Below, piece by piece: positions 50,754 to 62,986 of a DNA stretch of 64,000 nucleotides. The notes under the pieces were generated by a model that saw nothing but the letters and a program-made list of their open reading frames with translations, was not told where the DNA came from and ran no database searches. This DNA is from Blastomyces gilchristii SLH14081 (taxonomy: Eukaryota; Ascomycota; Eurotiomycetes; Onygenales; Ajellomycetaceae). How positions within the stretch are numbered: the stretch's first letter is position 1; each line of letters opens with the position of its first letter. The position numbers and the translations under genes are program-made. Location: NCBI RefSeq assembly GCF_000003855.2, contig NW_003101680.1, positions 3,229,753 to 3,293,752 of the forward strand. Direction: 5' to 3'.

Positions 50754-52568
50754 TATAGTAATCTTCAAAAATTAATTAATAATCATCATCACATCTATCT
50801 ATAATATAAAGATTATCTATATACTCATTAGAAGGTGTAGAATTCACTGTAAGTTGAGATTCTATAGAATTATCTTGTTATAATTGAGTGACTGTAGATT
50901 TTATAGATTTGATTTCAATCAATTAAAGAGTCTTATTAAATGTCTTTTTCATCTCATCTACTCTATAAGTCATAATCTTGTAATTGATATTCTTAATAGT
51001 GAGAACTTCATTTACTTGTATCTATCTGTGAAAGAATTTGATGATCTGATATCTATTTACTTAATAATAATCTGCAAGTTCACTCTCACAGTATATATTC
51101 AATTTCATCTGAATTATGCTACTCTTAAAGATCTTGTTCAACTGTTTTATCAAATCAGATATAAGAGTATTCTTCACATCTTCTAAGATCTTGACTACTG
51201 TATTAATTTAATAATATAGTTTTATAACTGTCTCTGAGAAGATTAATTATAAGAAAACAGTTAACAGTCAATCTGCAGATGACAGAATAAAGTAATTATA
51301 TATATTATTATCATCATTGTATATATTGAGATCTGAAGTATTATCAATGATAAAAGGTCTCAATCAATTGAGAATTATATTATAATTAACTGAATACATT
51401 TTACAGTTGATAAAGTCAGCTCTTACAGTACTAGATTTAAATGCTTACAGTCAGATACTCTTCAGATTAGTAAGAAATTATCTATCATTATACTGCTTAT
51501 ATCTGTAGCAGATAGTTTTATTAACTGTCTTTATATAATAATACTTATACTGCTGAAAAGATATATTATCAAGAGATTATAGAATATAACTTATATAAGA
51601 TAAGAATCTGAATAGAATAATCTTATAAAGATTACAGTATTAAATGAATTCTTCTATAAAATAAGAATTATGATTATTTATTAATAGTAGTTAATAACTA
51701 TCTATTTAATGCTTTTTTATCATTTTATTAAACTGCTTGATTCATTCAAATTCAATCTCATTATTTATAAAGTCAGACTCAGATGCAGTGATAGCATAGT
51801 TATTAGATAAGTTAAAGTATGTATATTAATTCTCTAAATAAATCTTTAATTTTATTATAATTAATGAATTTAATACTATATTATCTGTACTAATATACTT
51901 CATCACTGTTATTAATCTACAGAAGTATAATAACTATATAATAAAATTTATATCTTTAAAGATGATTATAACTCACTATCTGCATTCTTCTTCTTCTTAA
52001 AATTCAATCTTATTAAAGTTGTAGATATTACAGTGAAAAAATTGATATTAATTGAAGACAGCTTTATATTAATTAAATTAGTTAATAATGAAGCTTATAT
52101 TCTTATAAGATACTTATTTTAAATTTATGAGTTTTTACTTGACTTATTTATAATCTGATAGATGTTTGATAAATTAATATATTCATATCTTACTTACTGT
52201 GAAAGATGCAGTCTCTGAATCTGTATAATACTGTCTTAATATACAGTTCATAGCAGCTTTGATATACTTGATAATAAGTGAGTAAAAATTAATGTTCAAT
52301 TGATGAATTTATATCTTAATTATCTCTTTCTGACTGTCATTCAATACTCAATTCAGTGAAATTCTCATAGTTCTTGATTTCTTTCTATTGATTCTCTTAT
52401 ATAAGATGATATATAAGACTTTGAATTCTCATGACAGAGATGTGATTTTTAATTTTGAATTACTTTTATATGTGTTAACAGCTCTTTACAACTGCTTCTC
52501 AGTGTAATTAGAAGATTTAGACATGGTTATAATTAATAATGATTATTTGAAGATGAAGAATGAAGATA

Positions 52569-52648
52569 TTGAAAATATTTTCTTTACAGTGTGGTTTTCT
52601 GTATGCTGTGGCGCACTCACTACAGAGAGTGAGTAAGCATGGCACGGT
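52569..52648 (-). repeat. Right TIR of the DNA transposon
   Basis: Reverse complement of the left TIR, ending GGCACGGT before TA. Also present at 37974-38053. Confidence 0.85.
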
Positions 52649-52650
52649 TA

Positions 52651-54646
52651 TTATTATTTACTAGCATCTGGCGAGAACGTGGAATGTCATAGCAACTACT
52701 ACTAACTATGTTAGTGGAAGTAAGCAGCAGCGGCGATGAGCTGGTGATCGGCGCTGTGCATGCATGCTCCTGTTACGTCAGTGGGTGGATTAACTAACTT
52801 AGTTATTCAGATTGAACATCGAGTTAACTAATAACTAACTAGTTGGCCCGCATGGATTTTTGAAGGAGGGAGGGGAGAGGGAGAAAGAGAGAGAGGCGGT
52901 AAGAGAAAGAGAACTTCTTTTCTTGATAGTTATGTTAATATGTTCATTTTTCTTCATTTTCCTTTCCTCTCCATTTTCTTTTTCTCATTTCGCATTGCCC
53001 GCGGGCAATTCAGGTGCTGGTTTCCTTGTAACTTACAGTACATGATGGGGTTTCAATTTATAATCAAAAATAAGTTAGTTAATAAAAAATATAGTTTTAA
53101 GGTTGTCAAAGGCAAACCTCGGAAACCTTCACAGAAGGGCCAATCAATCAAACATATCAATTCTAACTCAGCGATGCTTTTACAACGACAGGAAAGGTCA
53201 GAGAGCAGCTCTCTCTCTCTCCATCCCATCCCCCCACCCCCGCCTTATCATGGGCTTAGTTTTATTAGTGTCCTCGAACTTCGAACTTATGTACCGGAGG
53301 ACTCCCCCGGTATAAAATGTATCCCCGAGGCTGTAAGCGGCTTTACTTAGCTAAGAGCCATTACATATATTCTCCCCTCCCCCCTCCCCCCCTGTTACTG
53401 TTAGTTTATCTATCGACCAAGAAATAGGGGTGGCCGTTTATGTCTGGAGTTTTCCTGTGGTGGATATACTGCACCGTTTACCTGCTAGAGGGGGTCTGGG
53501 CCTTGTAGTTGTATGTGCATGTAATGTACTGTACATGTACATTGTACTTTTCTTTTTCGTAGGTAGATAGTAGGTAGGTAGTTATAGGAGAGAGAATCAA
53601 TTGATTCATTCGCTCCCGTCAACAATAGAATTCTTCAGAAGACGATTCTCCCTTCGAAAAATTAACAAATAATTATACGGAAAGAAAGAAAGAAAGAAAG
53701 AAAGAAAGAAGGGAAATAAATGCCTCCGAAGAAGTATAAGGGGGGGAAGTTTAGAACCCAGCGTGACGGTGGTCGCCTACACTCATTACTATTGCGTGGA
53801 GATGATGTTGTGTTTTTATTTGAAAGAGAGTGTTCTGTTCTTTCTATCCCCACCGTCCTTTTTTTTTCCTTTTTTCCACACACTTCGCCGTTTTATTTTA
53901 TTATATTTTTTATCTCTTCTTCTTCTTGCTCCCACCCAACCAACCAACCCCTCGGGCCATGTGCTGACTGACTTACTACTATCTGTCTATCCTACTTTCC
54001 TTTTGCTTTTTTTTGCTTTTTCCCCGCGGGGCATTGTGTGTGAAAAAAAAAAAAAAACCGACAACCCGGTTCCCAATCTACGGGGATAAACAACATCTCC
54101 TAGCCGCCAGAACAAACCAAAATAAAAAATAACAAAGGGAACGAACGGGGACAGCATAACAATCGCAAGCAGGACACCAGAGAAAGAGATAATAATAAGT
54201 AGAGGTAACAGTCCAGTGCAGTCCAGTCCGCAGCGTGTTAGCAAAGTTAGCATTGCATTGCATATTCCACCTTTTCTTAGACCGGGGGCTGCTGCTGCTG
54301 CTGCTGCTATAAGCGCCACAACACACCCCTCATTTCTTGTGTGCTGCCGCCGCCGCCAGTATCTTCAGACGCTCGAAAATTCCAAATTTCCCCGTAATAG
54401 ACTGCGACTCCTTCTTTTCCCTTTTCTCTATCTAACTACTCTTGCTTCTTGCTTCTTCTGTCTCTCAATCTCCCCTTCTCTCTTCTTTAGTTAGTTACTC
54501 TGTTGGTGAGCTCTGGTGTAAAAGAAAAAAGGGCTGAATCAGGTGGGTTTCATACAAACTCAGCTTCTCTTTCTCTCCCCTCTTATTATTGATTGATTTA
54601 TATTTATTTCCAATTTATTTGTTTTTTCTTCTCCGTCTCCGTCTCC

Positions 54647-54685
<39 letters not shown>

Positions 54686-55597
54686 CCTTCAATTACACGG
54701 AGTGCTTCTCTCCCGCCATTCCCTACAGCTGTAGTAAGTCTTGTTTAGCCTTGGTTCTGTATTCACTTTTTTATTTTTTTATCTTTTTATTTTTATGTTT
54801 TTTATTCCGCGCCAGATCAACACCTCGCCAGGACCTGAGCTTCGCTCTAAGATGACCTAGCTTCAAGCCCGTTCTGTCCCGCCCATCCCCCGCGCCCGTC
54901 GTTCAACTCCGTTTCCTCCTCCCCTGTCCTTACCACACATTCTTATATATATCAAACATCCAAGCATCACCAGCATCACCAGCGTCATCAGCATCATCAT
55001 TCTTCAGGGTTCGTCACAATACAATCACCCACCCGGACATTTCTCTCTCTCAATGCACCACACCAAAGCTCCTCTCCTCCCCACCTCACAAACCAGCCGT
55101 CATTGATTAGATCTATTCACTGCACCGAAAAAAAGAAAGAAGAAACAAAAATCCGCCTTTTTTGGAAGAGGTTTATACATATACATATATATATATATAT
55201 ATATTATACATATATCATATGTTGCGGATGTGGGCTCACGGAAATATTTATACATATATAGTGTGACCTTTATATTTTTTGCCCTTGGAATTTGCTGCCC
55301 AGCTTGGCGCTTGCTCCGGCTTTAAAACTGCCAGAGAAAAAGCCTGGAAACTGGTTGCTGCAGGTAAAGTTAGTCCTCTCGGTTTCCCTTTTCCCTTTCC
55401 CCTTTTCCATTTTTCTTTATCATTCTTCTCTCCTTTTTCCCACCTCCCTTTCTACTATATAGAAGAGGGGGGCATCGGGGTTCGTTGTGGGCATTCGGCG
55501 TTGTTCTAGCACAACCAAGAAACCGCCTGTCGGAGTTACAAAAATGAAACAGGGATAGATATATTCTGGGTGACTTGTATAAAAACAAAAAGCAAAA

Positions 55598-55638
<41 letters not shown>

Positions 55639-56476
55639 GGATGTTGTTGTTGTTGTTTGTTTGTTTTTGGTGGTGGAAAAGGATGAATATTGGCAGAGAG
55701 AGAGAGAGAGAGAGAGATTTGTGTGTGTGTGTGTGTGTGTGGGTGTGTGTGAGATAGAGCTGTTTGGGCGATCGATCGAATCGCTCTCGGAGGGAGTTTT
55801 TGGCGCGGGGGGGGGAGGGAATTCTAGACTGCTTCCTTCGTCTTGCCCCTCCTGGGCTGTGCTTTCGCCACGAAAATTCAATCACATTAATATTGTTTCG
55901 TCATTTTTCTAAACTTCTTCCTTTTTCCAAGCGAACTATTATTTACCTATTATTATTTCTCGATGGCTGACCCTTTACTTGCTACATTACAAAGAACACG
56001 AAACCCAGAAAAGAACACTGTCCACTCTCGACTTCCTCCTCGGCTCCCAACTTACTCAACCTTGCATCCCTATCCTCCTACAAAAGCTATTTTTCGACGG
56101 AGCTAGTTCTCGTCAACATTTCACACCACGCCCTTCCCTTGCACCTCCGTTTCCTAATCGAATCCCAATAACGCGCTGGTCCTCGCCCACGCTACCTAAT
56201 CTGCTCGATCACAGTCGAACTTTTAAATGCTGGAATAGGAAAAACTATTATACCTGCGGTATTCTGCGGTCGCAATATAATTTTCACATCCGGTTTCCCC
56301 TCCGTGAGGGCCTTCTTTCCGCGGTGGGCTCCCAAGAAGCTCACTGTTCCTAGATAAAACCTTTTCTTTTTTTTATATCTGTGTATCAGGCGAAGTCCTT
56401 GATAAACAAATAAATGCCATATTTGGCCTATCAGACCCCTTCGTCCGTTCGACTAAACCCCCCCTCCTTCTCGAAC
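52651..56476. other. Long intergenic stretch before YPD1
   Basis: No supportable gene in 3.8 kb. It has a GAAA repeat (about 53679-53710), CTG triplets (54290-54307), a CT run (54648-54679), TA-rich segments (55185-55206), 33 A in a row (55601-55633), an AG run and a GT run (55697-55750). A frame at 55979-56353 (124 codons) has no family features. Part may be the transcript leader of YPD1 or an unseen non-coding RNA. Confidence 0.45.
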
Positions 56477-57491
56477 ATGACGCCTTCAGCGACGGCACAG
56501 GTGGTATGTCAAATCAGATTACTCAGACCTCATTACTTACTTCCTTTGAATTTTCACTGTTTTCCTGCCCTTGGGGATCGCATATACATATCTCTAACCA
56601 ACCACCCCCCGCACATATAGCCGCAGCAGCCGCAGCCACCGCAGCAGCCACCGCAGCAAACCGCCAACGACAAAGTGCCCGATCTAGCCTCACTGGGTGA
56701 CCACATCGAAGAAACAACCTTCGAGCAAATTCTCGAGATGGATGAAGACTTTAAGCGTGAATTTAGTAGAGACTTAGTATACGGGTTTTTCGAACAGGCA
56801 GAAACTACATTTTCGGATATGAAGAAGGCAATGTGAGTTACAATCCTTGAGGAATAAAAACCCATTTTTCCGCGTGCGCCCCTCTTTTTTTGTTTTCCCC
56901 ACCAGCACCACCACAGCACCACCACAGCACCCAAACCAGCGGTCCCCCCATTTGTTCTATCGCAACAAGTTCCTATGACGTCATATCCCCAACCAACCTC
57001 CTCCCCTTCAAACCGTTATGATGCCGATCTCCACCAATCAACCATCTTTCAGATGTATTTCCCGACTTGAGTACAAACCTTATCTCTTTCTGCTTTATTG
57101 TTGTTTTATCTTTAATAATTTCCATTATTTTTATTTTTGCTTTTATTTTATTTTATTTTATTTCATTTTTTTCAAAAACAAATTAATTTCTAACTATTTT
57201 CCCTTCCCTTCCTTCTCCTTTACGACCAACAGCAAGGAAAAAGACCTCTACAAAATCTACCAACTAGGCCACTTCCTCAAAGGCTCGTCGGCAACGCTAG
57301 GCCTCACAAAAGTGAAAGAGGCGTGCGAAAAGATCCAGAACCTCGGAGCGGGCAAGGACGAGTCCGGCACGGTCACCGAACCCAATAAGGAAGTCTCGCT
57401 GAAGAATATCGAGAAGACGCTGAATGAAACCGAGAAAGATTACAAGGATGCCGTCGTGCGGTTGAAAAGGTTTTATGGCGAGAAGGTTTAA
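56477..57491 (+). CDS. YPD1: Histidine phosphotransfer protein Ypd1
   Basis: Relays phosphate between hybrid histidine kinases and response regulators (Ssk1 and Skn7 in yeast) in the HOG stress pathway. Three exons: 56477-56503 (9 codons), 56621-56832, 57233-57491; GT/AG introns, phases agree, 165 residues. After a Pro-Gln-rich N-terminus, the HPt helix bundle starts at ETTFEQILEMDED. The phospho-acceptor is H93 in LGHFLKGSSATLGL, followed by VKEACEKIQNLGAGKDE and a helix ending RLKRFYGEKV. Length fits the family. The first exon is tiny, and an in-frame start within exon 2 is not available before the conserved helix, which supports the spliced start. Confidence 0.95.
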
Positions 57492-59431
57492 AAAAAAAAA
57501 AAGGAGTCTGATATCTACTCTACTTTTATAATAATAATGAGGGGCCATGGGACGGAGAGTGGAAGGAGATGGGGCTACATGGTTTGGAAGGACTGAACGA
57601 TATGAAGAGCTTTTCTGGTCTATGGAACTAGAATGCTTTTAATTGAGAGAGAAGAAAGTGCGGAGGTTTGGAAGGGAGGGAAATATAATCACATAATGGA
57701 CTAAATTGTCTTGTGATGTCTTCATTACTTTTTTTTTTCTTTTCTTGTCTTTCTTTTATTTTCATTTGTTAATTAATTCTCTTGTTATTACTTCTCATTG
57801 TTTCTTTTTTATTTCTTCTCTTCTTCTCTTCTTCTTCTTCTTCTTCTTCTCCTTCTCCCTCCCTTCTGGAATTCTCTCTCAGGGGCGTTGATATATTTTT
57901 ACACATGCCATTTTGTTTTCTATATATATTCTTTTCTTTTTTTCAGTTTTTCAATTTAAAAAAAAAAAAAAAAGAATCTATCTTCATGTACCCTTTGAGT
58001 TCCCTTTCTCCTATTTTCTCCTCTTCTCTCTTCCCCTCCCCCTCTCCCGCTCCTCTCTTCTCTCTCCCCCTCTCTTCATCTCCTACTTAACTTCCCCCTT
58101 CTCTCTTCCTCTTCTTCTCCATACAACTTCTTGATACCACGCAAGCCATGTCCTGTTCCTGTTATATCATACCCAATCACATCACGTTATATATGCCTGT
58201 CTCACTCTCCGCCCCCCCAGCTCTTCTCTCATCCTCTTTCCTCCCCCTCAGTGTTCCGCGTATATATAAATACTTTCAAAAAAGAAAATCTTCCGCGCGC
58301 ATCTTTTGCAACCTCATTATTCATCTATTTCATTTTCATCACTTCTCATCATCAAAATCAAAATTAAAATAAAAGTCTGTCTTTGATGTTTTGATTTATT
58401 TTCTCATTTTTGTTTTCTTCTTCTTTCTCTTTCAAATTTTATTTTTTATTTTATTTTATTTTATTTTATTTTTTAACTTCTTGTGTCATCACTCATTTTC
58501 TTCTCTTTCTCTTTCTCTTTCCGTATTGTTATATTTTCTTGTCTTTGGCACTGTGATTCTTGTGTAAGAGGTGTGAGTGAGTGATTGAATGTAAAGAATG
58601 AGATAAAGTAAGTGAGAATGTGCTGAAAAAAGAAAGCTATAACATGGCATAAAGAGGTGAAGTCAGTGGTCACAATGTGTGTAGAGAGAGAAAGAGAGAG
58701 AGGTCTGATATATATTGAAAATATCACTCATATCAAATCATTCTCTTTATACTTCATATAAAGAAAGAGCTAGTTACATCAGAAGCAACTTTTTATAAGA
58801 GTTGAATTATAGTATTCTTCTTCTCTTCTGTAGTTTATCATATCTGTGGAGAAAATCACTAGAGCCTTGAATATCAACAGAGGAGGTTCAACAACAATAA
58901 TGTATGAACCTGTCAACATCCCCATATATATCACGTGATCCATTCCGATGGAGTTTAGCCCGATACAGCCTAGTAGCAGCCCTTGTTTGATCCTATCCCG
59001 GTTTTCCTTCTTTGCCCAAAACACAAACCTTCCCGTTTGTTTGATATAATAATCAAGGGGATATCATATTTCTTCCTTTTTAATCTTTCGACCTCATTTT
59101 TGTCGCTATTATAAAATATCCCCCTCCTTCCCATTCCAGCCTCAAATAGAAAATTTCTAGAACTATCCACTGTATCTCGTCCCCCCCTTATGTAATAGTT
59201 GGCCTCTAGTTCGTGGTCGACAGGAAAAAAAGTCAAAGAAATAGAAGCGCGTTTTCGCTTCACCCCCCTTTTTCCGCCAGAACCGAAACTCAACGACGCA
59301 GGCTTGAAGGGAAAGAAAAGGATAAAAAAAAAAAAAAAAAATAGAGGAAGAGGTTATATTTCTCTTTATCTATTTATTCTTATTATTCTCATCCCTACTG
59401 TCTCCTCCTCACACTCACAACCACAACCACA
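57492..59431. other. Intergenic with pyrimidine and AT tracts
   Basis: No gene seen. CT-rich tracts (57810-57865, 58000-58120), a repeated ATTTT stretch (about 58437-58473) and an AT-rich A/G-patterned segment (58560-58830) that looks like the mutated repeats of the first 38 kb but matches none of them by eye. TCACGTGA lies at 58931-58938. Confidence 0.45.
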
Positions 59432-60256
59432 ATGCGTCTGTCATCATCAACTATTCTCCTCCTCCCAGCCCTGGCTGCGGCGCAAGATCAGATCCCACTC
59501 AGGGACCAGGTGCAAGGCTGGTTCAATAAGGTTAAATCGTTCCTCCCCACCGCTACCCCCGTGGTGAACTCCGCTGCCAATTCCGCCGCCGCCGCTGCCA
59601 CCAGCGCTGCTGCTGGCTCCAAGGGAGGTGCTCCCAAGATCGTCAATAAGGAGGTTACCCCCATCACCGTCGCCAACTGGGAGTCGTTATTGGCTCCGAA
59701 GGATGACGGCCCAGGGCAGGAGTGGTTGATTTACGTTACTGGCGGGAATAAGACGTGCCATGGCCAGTGTAAGAAGGCGGATAAGGCGTGGGAGGTATGT
59801 GTGGCTGGCTTTTCGATATATAACTTATGGTAACTCTAGATATTAAGATACTAACGATACCCCCAATAGGCCGCCATCCCCCTCTTCTCCGCCGACGAAA
59901 CCTCCCCCTCCCTCGCAAAAATCAACTGCGAAAACAACGGCCTCCTCTGTTCCATCCTCTCCGCCACCCCCGCCTCCGTCTGGCACTGGCAGGTCCCCGC
60001 GCGCGAACCAGGCCAGCCAAAACCAAAGACCCTCGTCCACATGTCGCGCGTGAACACCACCTCCGTCGACGCTGAGGCCATCTACAAGGTCCATTCCGAG
60101 AAGACTTGGGAGAACAAACCGGCGTTTGACGGCACGTTCCACCCCGTCGATGGAAAGCTGGCGCAGTACGGCCTTAGTGTGCCGTTTGGCTATGTGATGT
60201 ATTACGTCGGTATGGTGCCTAGCTGGCTTATGATGGTCGGGATCAGCTTTTATTAG
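59432..60256 (+). CDS. Thioredoxin-like secretory-pathway membrane protein
   Basis: Two exons, 59432-59794 and 59870-60256, phase 0, 249 residues. A signal peptide is likely at residues 1-17 (MRLSSSTILLLPALAAA). An Ala/Ser-rich spacer (about 47-68) leads to a domain with WLIYVTGGNKTCHGQCKKADKAW, then FSADETSPSLAKINCENN, which has the layout of a thioredoxin fold, but the Cys pair is C-x3-C, not C-x2-C. A FHPVDGKLAQYGLSVPFGY block enters a C-terminal membrane segment (about 223-248). It looks like a conserved filamentous-fungal ER protein; redox activity is unproven. It ends in Phe-Tyr-stop right after the membrane segment. A possible intron in the 3' UTR (GTAAGT at 60270) is visible. Confidence 0.8.
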
Positions 60257-60655
60257 TCGGACTTTTCATGTAAGTTGTTTTTCATTCTTCCCAGCCAGCC
60301 ACCTTTGTCACCCAAAACCTTTTTCCTCTTCGATCTTTTAGGTACTGATGATGGATTTTCTTTTTTTTTTTTTTTTTTTCGTTTTGAATAGGAGCCGGAG
60401 AATGGGTCCCCCACGACCTCAGGCTGCTCCGCCCGCGGGTGCTGCGCAGTGAAAGAGCCAAAAGACCAAAAAGCCAAAACGAAAAATACAAACGAAATAA
60501 CAAAAATGATATATAGATGTGTATGTGTATGAGTTGTTTTCTGTATGTGTTCGGTATAGCTCTGTATTACTGTTTTCTGTTTATTATATATTATTTATTA
60601 CTATTACTACTACTATTTTATTTTATTATAACTACCGGTAGCTTTTTTCCCCGCT

Positions 60656-60698
<43 letters not shown>

Positions 60699-61146
60699 TT
60701 TTTGATTCCGATTCGGTATTTTTTCGCTTTTTGTACTAGAACATTGGGGGATCTGTGGAAGGTATTCTTAGTTTTTAAATTAAATGCAGGGTAAAGTCCA
60801 TAATTGAAAGTCTTAAATGATAAAATGTATCGGACGAAGCATTTTTGTTCAATATCCTCGTCAAACCCTCTTCCAACCAGCAAGCTTACATACAGGACAG
60901 ACAGCTTATTATTAGCTTTCCAAGCTTAAGTTAATTTTTCAACCGGTTTTCAAAACTCTAAAGGACACACCACACACCCTACCCTCTCTCTCCTCTGCCG
61001 CAACCTCTCAAACCCAACCCAGCCCCCCCCCTCCCACACCCGCGCGCCTCACAACACTAAAACTAGGTGCCGAATAGAGAAACACTTTCTCTTCCTCTCT
61101 CAGTACATGCGCAGGTTAATATTTTAATAATAATAATAATACAGAA
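60257..61146. other. Intergenic
   Basis: 3' region of the thioredoxin-like gene and promoter of PTH2. It contains 40 T in a row (60658-60697) and an AAT repeat directly before the PTH2 start (61123-61141). No gene. Confidence 0.5.
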
Positions 61147-61952
61147 ATGACCTCCCCCTTCCACGCGACCGAGCGCGTCCCCCCGCCAAGCACCGCGGCG
61201 CTGGTCATCGCTGCTGCCATCCTGGCGGGTGTCACGGGCTTTTTTATTGGGCAGGGGGCGTCGTTGGGGGTTTTTGGGGCGGGGTCGAGGGGGCAAGGGG
61301 GTGGGAAGGGGAAGGAGAGGAAGAGTTGGCCGAATAGTTATGATGTGAAGGTGCATGGGGAGTCGGAGGAGGAGGAGGAGGAGGAGGGGGATGAGGAGAG
61401 TGAAGAGGAGGGGGGAGGGGGTGAGATCGCTGCGTTCGAGGGGAATACGGAGGAGGTTAAGCTTGTGCTTGTTGTGCGGACGGATTTGGGGATGGGGAAG
61501 GGTTCGTCTGTTTTTTTTTTTTCTTTTCTTTTTCTTTTCTTTTTTTCTTATCTTTCACACACCGCGCCCCCTACTACATAACATACCCATTTTAACACCG
61601 AACCTTACGGGACAATCAACTGAAAAATCTCATTCCCTCAAATACAGGCAAAATCGCCGCCCAATGCTCCCACGCAACCCTCGCCTGCTACAAACACTAC
61701 CTCACCCGCGCGCCGGACTCGCCCATTCTCAAACGCTGGGAGCGCCGTGGACAGGCTAAAGTGGCGCTGCAGGTGAAGAGCGAGGAGGAGCTGTTGGTGT
61801 TGCAGGCGCAGGCTGTCAGTTTGGGGCTGTGTGCGCAGGTTATTCAGGACGCGGGCCGAACGCAGATTGCCAGTGGGAGTCGGACTGTGTTGGGCATCTT
61901 GGGGCCGAGAGGGGTTGTGGATGGGGTTACGGGGGGGTTGAAGTTGTTGTAG
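61147..61952 (+). CDS. PTH2: Peptidyl-tRNA hydrolase 2 (Pth2/Bit1 type)
   Basis: Releases tRNA from prematurely dropped peptidyl-tRNA. Two exons, 61147-61501 and 61648-61952, joined in LGMGKG-K-IAAQCSHATL; 219 residues. An N-terminal membrane anchor (about residues 16-40, STAALVIAAAILAGVTGFF), then a Gly/Lys-rich and acidic linker with a long Glu run, then the Pth2 domain: VKLVLVVRTDLGMGKG, AAQCSHATLACYKHYL, DAGRTQIASGSRTVLGILGP at the C-terminus. The anchor fits the outer mitochondrial membrane or ER location of fungal and animal homologues. The intron begins GTTCGT, a non-standard but acceptable donor. Confidence 0.95.
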
Positions 61953-62986
61953 GGTTTTCTGTGTTGTTTTTGTGATTTTTTTATTTTTTTTTTATACCCG
62001 TGACAGAATACTTGCTACTTTGTTAGAGATTGTTTATGGCTTGGGGTATGGTACATTGGAGTTTTTCTCTTTGGGATTTTTTCCATGATAATTATGGGGT
62101 TTCTTTTATTTATAGATATGGGTTACTTGCAGCTATGGACATGACTGAAATAGAGTATGGCATGGAGGGGCCGATAGTGGCCAAAAATCTCTTCAAGCTT
62201 CGTGGAATATCCTAAGAGCATTTTGGATCATTCTCATTCTCTCCTCATCCCCCTCCAAACCAGATGTCCCCAGTTATCCAAGCGAAAAGTAAACGGCCGA
62301 ATTGAATAATTATATATGTTGGCAAGTCATGGTTTTTCCCTAACCTCATCAGCCGACGGCCAAAAGAAATCGGTAAAGGGAGGTGGAATATGACGCCCTC
62401 AGCAGGAACCCGGCCACCTCACCGAATTCACCAACCCGCCGAAACGGGGAGGGAGCTCAAGGCTGAGTGTTAGTTCAATAAAGAAGAACCGGGCCGCTGA
62501 GATTCTCTCTGAGATCTGTCGACCGGAAATTGACACCATTTTTTGCAAGGGAAGATTTTTTGTTAGAAAATGATTCCCCCTCGATGGCTCCATGAATCGT
62601 CGAGCTGTCCAGCAATAGCAACCGAAACACAGCCAGGGTACGAATACCCTGGTTGGATCAGGACTGCTGGACACAGATCTGGATTTGTTGTGATGAGGAA
62701 GAAGAGAGAGAAAGAGAAGTCGAAGGTTGTGATATTTTTTTTTGTAGTTGGGCACTGAGTGGCGCTATGCCTGTTTGAGTTCGGACCGGATTTTGGTGAA
62801 ATTCCGGAGCTGGCGAAGAACAGAGCCATAATAATATCGCAAGGCAGCTGGAGGAGAGGAGAGGAGCAGCGGAGAGCAAGGGCAACTACAACAGTACACA
62901 AGCTATTTTGGAACTCTTTTCACTTCACGTTTTACAGTCTGACCCACTGAATCATACCGTGCCTTTTCCATTTTGTCTCCACAGTT
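61953..62986. other. Intergenic
   Basis: No gene. The CACAG just before the ATG at 62987 could be an acceptor of a leader intron of the next gene. The opposite-strand frame 62399-62755 has no family features. Confidence 0.45.

Larger units (their letters stand above)
50674..52648. mobile_element. Complete TIR DNA transposon (1,975 bp, TA target site)
   Basis: Terminal inverted repeats of about 80 bp (50674-50753 and 52569-52648) start ACCGTGCCATGCTTACTCAC at the left, with the reverse complement at the right. TA dinucleotides flank both sides (50672-50673, 52649-52650), as in Tc1/mariner/pogo-type elements. The interior is very AT-rich and full of stops in all frames. A 100-codon frame (50884-51186, +) has no recognisable transposase motif, so the superfamily is open. 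The right end recurs at 37885-38053. Confidence 0.85.

Noticed and set aside
55370..55885. Minus-strand frames of 153-171 codons
   Set aside because: Made of translated simple repeats (poly-Phe, Thr-His and Ser-Leu runs) across the A, AG and GT tracts.
55979..56353. 124-codon frame upstream of YPD1 as a gene
   Set aside because: No recognisable family, irregular composition, and a position expected for the YPD1 leader or promoter.
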